Assembly: GCA_964554875.1 (NCBI GenBank)
Contig: CAZKQJ010000008.1
Span: 1 to 64,000, forward strand
From: Marispirochaeta sp964554875
GTDB taxonomy: Bacteria; Spirochaetota; Spirochaetia; JC444; Marispirochaetaceae
Length of the DNA: 64,000 nt
Direction of reading: 5' to 3'
The notes below the pieces were generated by a model that searched no databases, was not told the origin of the DNA, and worked only from the letters and a program-made list of their open reading frames with translations. Of this stretch, positions 60,242-64,000 are shown piece after piece. A program made the translations under genes and the position numbers. The number at the start of each line of letters is the position of its first letter. The first letter of the stretch is position 1.

Positions 60242-60808
60242 TTATCTATCGGTTTTTTCCGACAGCGAGATTATCAGTTCTACCTCCCCAAGAGGCCGTC
60301 CGACCTTGCCGGCAATTATTTTAGCATCTATTCCCTTTCTGTTCAGCTCCAGGATTTCCTCTTTGATGCCTGCAGCTCGTGAATTTTCACGGGAAATGCC
60401 GGTATTTAACTTGGAGACCTTTTCCTTCTCCTTTTCAGGTAACGATGGAGACTCGTCTTTCTTTTTAACATTGTCGTCTATTACTTCAATATTGAGAGGT
60501 TTATGCCGTGCAAGATGCAGATAATCGGTCCGGGAGCTTTCTGCCCGTTTCTGGATCTCTCCCTGAAGAATTCGTATACGCTTGTCCGCTGTTGCCACCT
60601 CGTCCTTCAGACGACGAATGCTCTCTTCAATAAGCCGGATATTTCTGTCCGTCGTACCGTTCATTTCCACCAGGAGTGAGTCAAGTTCAGATTCAATTTC
60701 CATCAAGAGTTTTTTTGGCCTGACCGTTCTTTTATGTACAATCCGGAAAACCAGGATAAAAATTACCCAGGCAAGGCCGTTTGCAAACAGGATTATTCCC
60801 AGACTCAT
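60242..60808 (-). CDS. SwrB-like membrane-anchored coiled-coil protein
   Basis: A 188-residue protein. One N-terminal membrane helix (about 3-22), a long coiled coil (about 33-90), a charged low-complexity linker and a C-terminal helix-turn-helix-like segment (KEEILELNRKGIDAKIIAGKVGRPLGEVELIISL). This plan matches SwrB, which in Bacillus lies right after sigD in the fla/che operon and activates flagellar assembly. Here it is two genes after fliA. Homology is by architecture and position, not a strong sequence match. Confidence 0.65.
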   Translation of the reverse strand: MSLGIILFANGLAWVIFILVFRIVHKRTVRPKKLLMEIESELDSLLVEMNGTTDRNIRLIEESIRRLKDEVATADKRIRILQGEIQKRAESSRTDYLHLARHKPLNIEVIDDNVKKKDESPSLPEKEKEKVSKLNTGISRENSRAAGIKEEILELNRKGIDAKIIAGKVGRPLGEVELIISLSEKTDR

Positions 60809-60810
60809 GT

Positions 60811-61137
60811 TTATCCGCTTATGTCGATTTTTTTGCCTAAGTCAGGGTCGCTATAGTAGTTACGGGATTCTTCCCTGGGCTCTTTTTTTTCTTCTTTACT
60901 TTTTCGTCTTTTTCTTCCACCCCTCTGTTCCTCATCATCTTCATGAATTTGTTCGGGGCCATCGGAAAGAGGATTCGTCTGGTTGACACTGGAATCTTTC
61001 TGCTCGGTTTCGCGTACGAGTTCAGATCCTGCGACAATCTGCTGCAGATGCAATCCCTGCTTCAGCTGGGCCTGATCACGTCCAACCTGGTTCATGTGCA
61101 TAAATAGTGTCTGCAGATCGATTGGTTTAATGGACAT
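60811..61137 (-). CDS. Small charged protein in the fliA operon
   Basis: A 108-residue protein. The first 45 residues contain a conserved-looking helix (MSIKPIDLQTLFMHMNQVGRDQAQL); the rest is Glu, Lys and Arg-rich and probably disordered. No family is recognised. It starts on the fapA stop (TGATG) and ends two bases before the SwrB-like gene. Confidence 0.65.
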   Translation of the reverse strand: MSIKPIDLQTLFMHMNQVGRDQAQLKQGLHLQQIVAGSELVRETEQKDSSVNQTNPLSDGPEQIHEDDEEQRGGRKRRKSKEEKKEPREESRNYYSDPDLGKKIDISG

Positions 61138-63080
61138 CAGTGGTTTTTGGAAAAATCCTCCTCAAGAGCTTCGTATTTTGTGACCTTTACTTCATTCAAT
61201 TCATTAATAAAGGTAACATTCTTGAACTCGTTTCGAATCTTAAGGTTCGCATCCTTGATAACCACTTTAACCCCGGGATACACCTTTCCTGAAGCGGAGA
61301 CTTTTCCATGTACCTTCAGGGACGCAAGATGTTCCTGGATTTTCTTTATCTCTTCCTTTTTCTCGTCTCGTTTAACTTCAATTTTACCCTGCTGTTCCTG
61401 AAGCTCCTCAAGATACTGCTCCTTTTCCTCCGGCAGCGCTTTTTTAACCTTCTTAATGTTTTCCAGCGTATGAATGTTTAATCCTATCTCTTCCAGCTGA
61501 TCATCAAAGGTTTTAATCTCCTTCTCAAATCGCTGGATATTTTCGATACTCTTTGGATCATATCCCACCTCGACGATAGTCTCCGCCCCGGCTACTGACC
61601 CGATGTTCTTGGCATGAACCTCTTCACTGGCCCGAAGATGTCCGCCTACAATGGTTGCCCGTTTTCCCTGACAGATAATACGCTGATTCGCGTCCACAGA
61701 ACTGTTAATGATTCCGTCGCTCACAACTACGTTTTCGCCGCTTTCAACATGGGAGTTTTCAATAAATTTGGCCCACACCGTGCGCCCTGCCCGGACACTG
61801 CCGCCTCCCCGGCCGTTGACACCCTGATGAATGATGATATCCCCTTCAGCATCAAGCTCGCATTTTCCAACGTTCCCTACTACCTCAATGTTCCCGGCAG
61901 CCTTGACCTTAAATCCGTCTTCCACGCCGCCCTTTACATAGACGGTGCCGAGGAACACCACGTTACCGCCGGTTTTCAGATTGACGCTTCCGTTAACAAC
62001 ATGAATCGGCTCAACATTCAGCTTATCGTTTACTATGACAACCTGACCGTTTATTGCAGCTAAGGCGGTCATGCCGTCATCAGAAAGATTGACATTTTTG
62101 CCTATTCCAAGGTTAATATCTTTTCCGTTCTTAGCCGGCAGCAGTTTTCCTGTTACACTTCGTCCGTTTTTTCCCTCACCGGCGGGAATTTTCCGGGCAA
62201 GGACCTGGCCTTCCACGACGTTCTGAACAATATTCTGTTCCTTGAAATCGACCTTTCCGTTCTTCTCTTTCAGCTGGATCTTATTGGAATCCCGTTCAAA
62301 GTTGTAAATAATCCTTGCATCTGCTCCATCCTGAGGCTTCGACCCCTCCGCCATTAAAATTGACTCGTTGTATATGGGACGATCAATAAATGCATTGATG
62401 GTATCTTCCTTGAGACCATGGATTATTCCGTTGTTTTTAAGAAAATTCTCGATTACTTCGTAACTGAGATCCGCTCCCCCTTCTCCCGGAGGCCGCACAA
62501 CAACATAAGCCTTCATTTCGAAATCGGTGATATCCACGGTCATTATCGGATCATTAGCCGGATTATAGGCGTATTCACCAACCGGAATATAATCACCCGA
62601 AGCCTGTTTAACCACCTGGGCTATCATGTTTTTATCAAAACGGCTTACCCCTCTGCGATCCAGCGCGTCCAGGGCCTGACGTTCCGTTGCCTTTTTCCCG
62701 CCCCCTATGGGAGGTGTAACTTTCAGCAGAACACCCTCGGGAGACAAACGGACAAAAACCTCTCCGTTTCTTGTCTCTTCCTTCTCGAATGAATCGCCTG
62801 CAAAACCAAGATCGATATCGAGGGCTTCTTCTTCGGGCAGTTTTTCTTCAGCTTTTTTATAGGCAATAAGAATACAATCCTTTTTTCCTATGCCAAAGGT
62901 TCCTCGGCTGCCGGGTTCAAGAAGTTCGTATTCAATGTCCTTAACCGGAATGCCTAGTTCTATGGAAGCCTGAGTAAGAGCATCTTCGATACTGGGACCG
63001 CTGACATTGACGGATTTTCGGGTTTTGTCTTCTTCCGCCTGATTTCGCATATACTCCCGGATTCGAGTCATTCCGACCAT
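61137..63080 (-). CDS. fapA: FapA-family (DUF342) protein with N-terminal Jag domain
   Basis: A 647-residue protein. Residues about 25-90 resemble a Jag_N domain (IEDALTQASIELGIPVKDIEYELLE). Then comes the DUF342/FapA part: a long right-handed beta-helix with Gly-Asn-Val repeats (GNIEVVGNVGKCELDAEGDIIIHQGVNGRGGG) and a C-terminal coiled coil. FapA proteins are placed next to fliA in many spirochaetes and Gram-positives and affect motility, but their biochemical role is unknown. ATG 63080 is preferred; a GTG three bases upstream overlaps the fliA stop. Confidence 0.85.
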   Translation of the reverse strand: MVGMTRIREYMRNQAEEDKTRKSVNVSGPSIEDALTQASIELGIPVKDIEYELLEPGSRGTFGIGKKDCILIAYKKAEEKLPEEEALDIDLGFAGDSFEKEETRNGEVFVRLSPEGVLLKVTPPIGGGKKATERQALDALDRRGVSRFDKNMIAQVVKQASGDYIPVGEYAYNPANDPIMTVDITDFEMKAYVVVRPPGEGGADLSYEVIENFLKNNGIIHGLKEDTINAFIDRPIYNESILMAEGSKPQDGADARIIYNFERDSNKIQLKEKNGKVDFKEQNIVQNVVEGQVLARKIPAGEGKNGRSVTGKLLPAKNGKDINLGIGKNVNLSDDGMTALAAINGQVVIVNDKLNVEPIHVVNGSVNLKTGGNVVFLGTVYVKGGVEDGFKVKAAGNIEVVGNVGKCELDAEGDIIIHQGVNGRGGGSVRAGRTVWAKFIENSHVESGENVVVSDGIINSSVDANQRIICQGKRATIVGGHLRASEEVHAKNIGSVAGAETIVEVGYDPKSIENIQRFEKEIKTFDDQLEEIGLNIHTLENIKKVKKALPEEKEQYLEELQEQQGKIEVKRDEKKEEIKKIQEHLASLKVHGKVSASGKVYPGVKVVIKDANLKIRNEFKNVTFINELNEVKVTKYEALEEDFSKNH

Positions 63081-63082
63081 CA

Positions 63083-63871
63083 CTACATAATCCCTTTCTT
63101 GATGTTCGTGAGCTTGGCCCTCAGACGCATAATCGCTTTGGTATGAAGTTGGGAAATTCGTGATTCCGTCACTTCCAGAACCTTTCCGATCTCCTTCAGT
63201 GTCAGATCTTCATAGTAATAGAGTACAAGAACCTTTTTTTCCTTTTCCGGCAACTCATTGATCGCCTCTACAATTACCTTTTTAATCTCTTCTTTTTCAA
63301 CAATGATGTCCGGATTCAAACTTTGGGGAGATTCAATGCTGTCAACGATGGAAATCTTGTCGTTTTCCTCTCCCGAATACCAGACATCATTGAGCGACAT
63401 GATGGAGGTACCGCTTATCTTTACCATCGCCCGGTGATACTCATCGATATCCATACCCATTTCTGCGGCGATTTCCTGATCCGAAGCACTTCGCCCCAGA
63501 GACGCTTCAAGTCGCTGCACAGTATCCTCGATTTCCCGTGCCTTTTGCCGTACTGATCGGGGAACCCAGTCAATGGACCTGAGCTCATCGAAAATGGCAC
63601 CCCTGATTCTGGTAACGGCATAGGTCTTGAATTTAACGTGCTTTTCCGGGTCAAACTTGTTTATTGCATCGATCAGTCCGAAAACTCCGAAGCCCACCAG
63701 GTCATCGAACTCCACGTTATGGGGCATTCCCATGGCGACCTTTCCGGCGACGTATTTTACCAGAGGCGCGTACTGTTTTACAAAAGCATCGCGTATCTTT
63801 GGATCCCGGTTCTTTTTGTAAAGGGCCCAGAGTTCTTCTTCAGTCTTTCCCTGCAATGCGGTCTCTGCCAT
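63083..63871 (-). CDS. fliA: Flagellar sigma factor FliA (sigma-28/WhiG)
   Basis: A 262-residue sigma factor with regions 2 (DLVGFGVFGLIDAINKFDPEKHVKFKTYAVTRIRGAIFDELR-type), 3 and 4 (LPEKEKKVLVLYYYEDLTLKEIGKVLEVTESRISQLH). It directs RNA polymerase to late flagellar promoters such as that of flaB1. AAGGA precedes the ATG. No anti-sigma FlgM gene is seen in the window. Confidence 0.95.
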   Translation of the reverse strand: MAETALQGKTEEELWALYKKNRDPKIRDAFVKQYAPLVKYVAGKVAMGMPHNVEFDDLVGFGVFGLIDAINKFDPEKHVKFKTYAVTRIRGAIFDELRSIDWVPRSVRQKAREIEDTVQRLEASLGRSASDQEIAAEMGMDIDEYHRAMVKISGTSIMSLNDVWYSGEENDKISIVDSIESPQSLNPDIIVEKEEIKKVIVEAINELPEKEKKVLVLYYYEDLTLKEIGKVLEVTESRISQLHTKAIMRLRAKLTNIKKGIM

Positions 63872-63874
63872 ATC

Positions 63875-64000
63875 TTATCCTTCCTGGTCCCGTTTCATCA
63901 TTGTTTTCACAGCCCTGGCAACATCTCCCGGATTCTGGGATTCCCCCAGAATGTCCACCTCGGAATCCCTGCCTGCGGATGAAGGTTCCTCGTCGGATTC
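63875..64000 (-). CDS. C-terminal end of an upstream flagellar-operon gene (partial)
   Basis: The last 41 codons and TAA of a minus-strand gene that enters from the right edge. The tail is acidic and Ser-rich, then helical (DVARAVKTMMKRDQEG). In related operons the gene before fliA is flhG, an ATPase that sets flagellar number, so flhG is a fair guess from position. The sequence here is too short and non-catalytic to confirm it. Confidence 0.55.
   Translation of the reverse strand, partial: ESDEEPSSAGRDSEVDILGESQNPGDVARAVKTMMKRDQEG

Overview
The window comes from a motile spirochaete. The evidence is two FlaA-type sheath proteins and two FlaB-type core flagellins of periplasmic flagella, a flgN-flgK-flgL-fliW-csrA cluster, a fliA-fapA operon, several c-di-GMP proteins (two PilZ, one HD-GYP) and many lipoproteins. 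The genus cannot be fixed from sequence alone. A free-living member of the Spirochaetaceae/Sediminispirochaetaceae type is likely, given the glycogen genes, chromate transporter and MrfAB repair pair.

Layout. 1-157: start of a zinc-ribbon, transposase-like gene cut by the window edge. 247-3528: chromate transporter divergent from a GAF-LuxR regulator, then an Rnk-like factor and a UPF0316 membrane protein. 3635-6010: an ArsR-controlled ABC exporter operon headed by a 51-residue Cys-rich microprotein. 6068-6341: tRNA-Leu(UAA) with a 59-bp duplication of its 3' end and flanking hairpin. 6420-10871: TatD, an OmpA protein and two FlaA genes in one operon, and a lipoprotein. 10979-13163: aldolase, a membrane protein and a ferritin-like protein. 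13404-17266: infC-rpmI-rplT, ZapB/ZapA-like genes, a PilZ protein and a TPR protein. 17490-24074: flaB1, flaB2, flaG, fliD, an unknown gene and a PilZ protein. 24128-26499: tsaE, tsaB and an HD-GYP protein. 26465-30837 (minus): flgN-flgK-flgL-fliW-csrA. 30925-35931: transglutaminase-like protein, trxB, a GH3 enzyme and a GNAT. 36002-42329: glgA, mrfB-mrfA, glgC. 42342-46472: Nudix hydrolase, small membrane proteins, NAD(P)HX repair enzyme and a lipoprotein. 46600-54259: secA, a 42-residue microprotein, an M23/LysM peptidase, a PBP and a Maf-like flagellin glycosyltransferase. 54319-64000 (minus): one overlapping operon running from a partial gene (possibly flhG) through fliA, fapA, a small unknown, a SwrB-like protein, a reduced Hsp70, a J-domain/HEAT protein, a CheA-like kinase and a hybrid kinase.

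How it fits together. The window holds most of a flagellin control circuit: sigma-28 (FliA), a sigma-28-type promoter before flaB1, CsrA and FliW, and hairpins in both flaB leaders that present a CsrA-type GGA in the loop. The FlaA operon has a consensus sigma-70 promoter instead. The least described part is the tail of the fliA operon, where a shortened Hsp70 and a J-HEAT partner are translationally coupled to a CheA-like kinase and a sensor with a possible lipid anchor.
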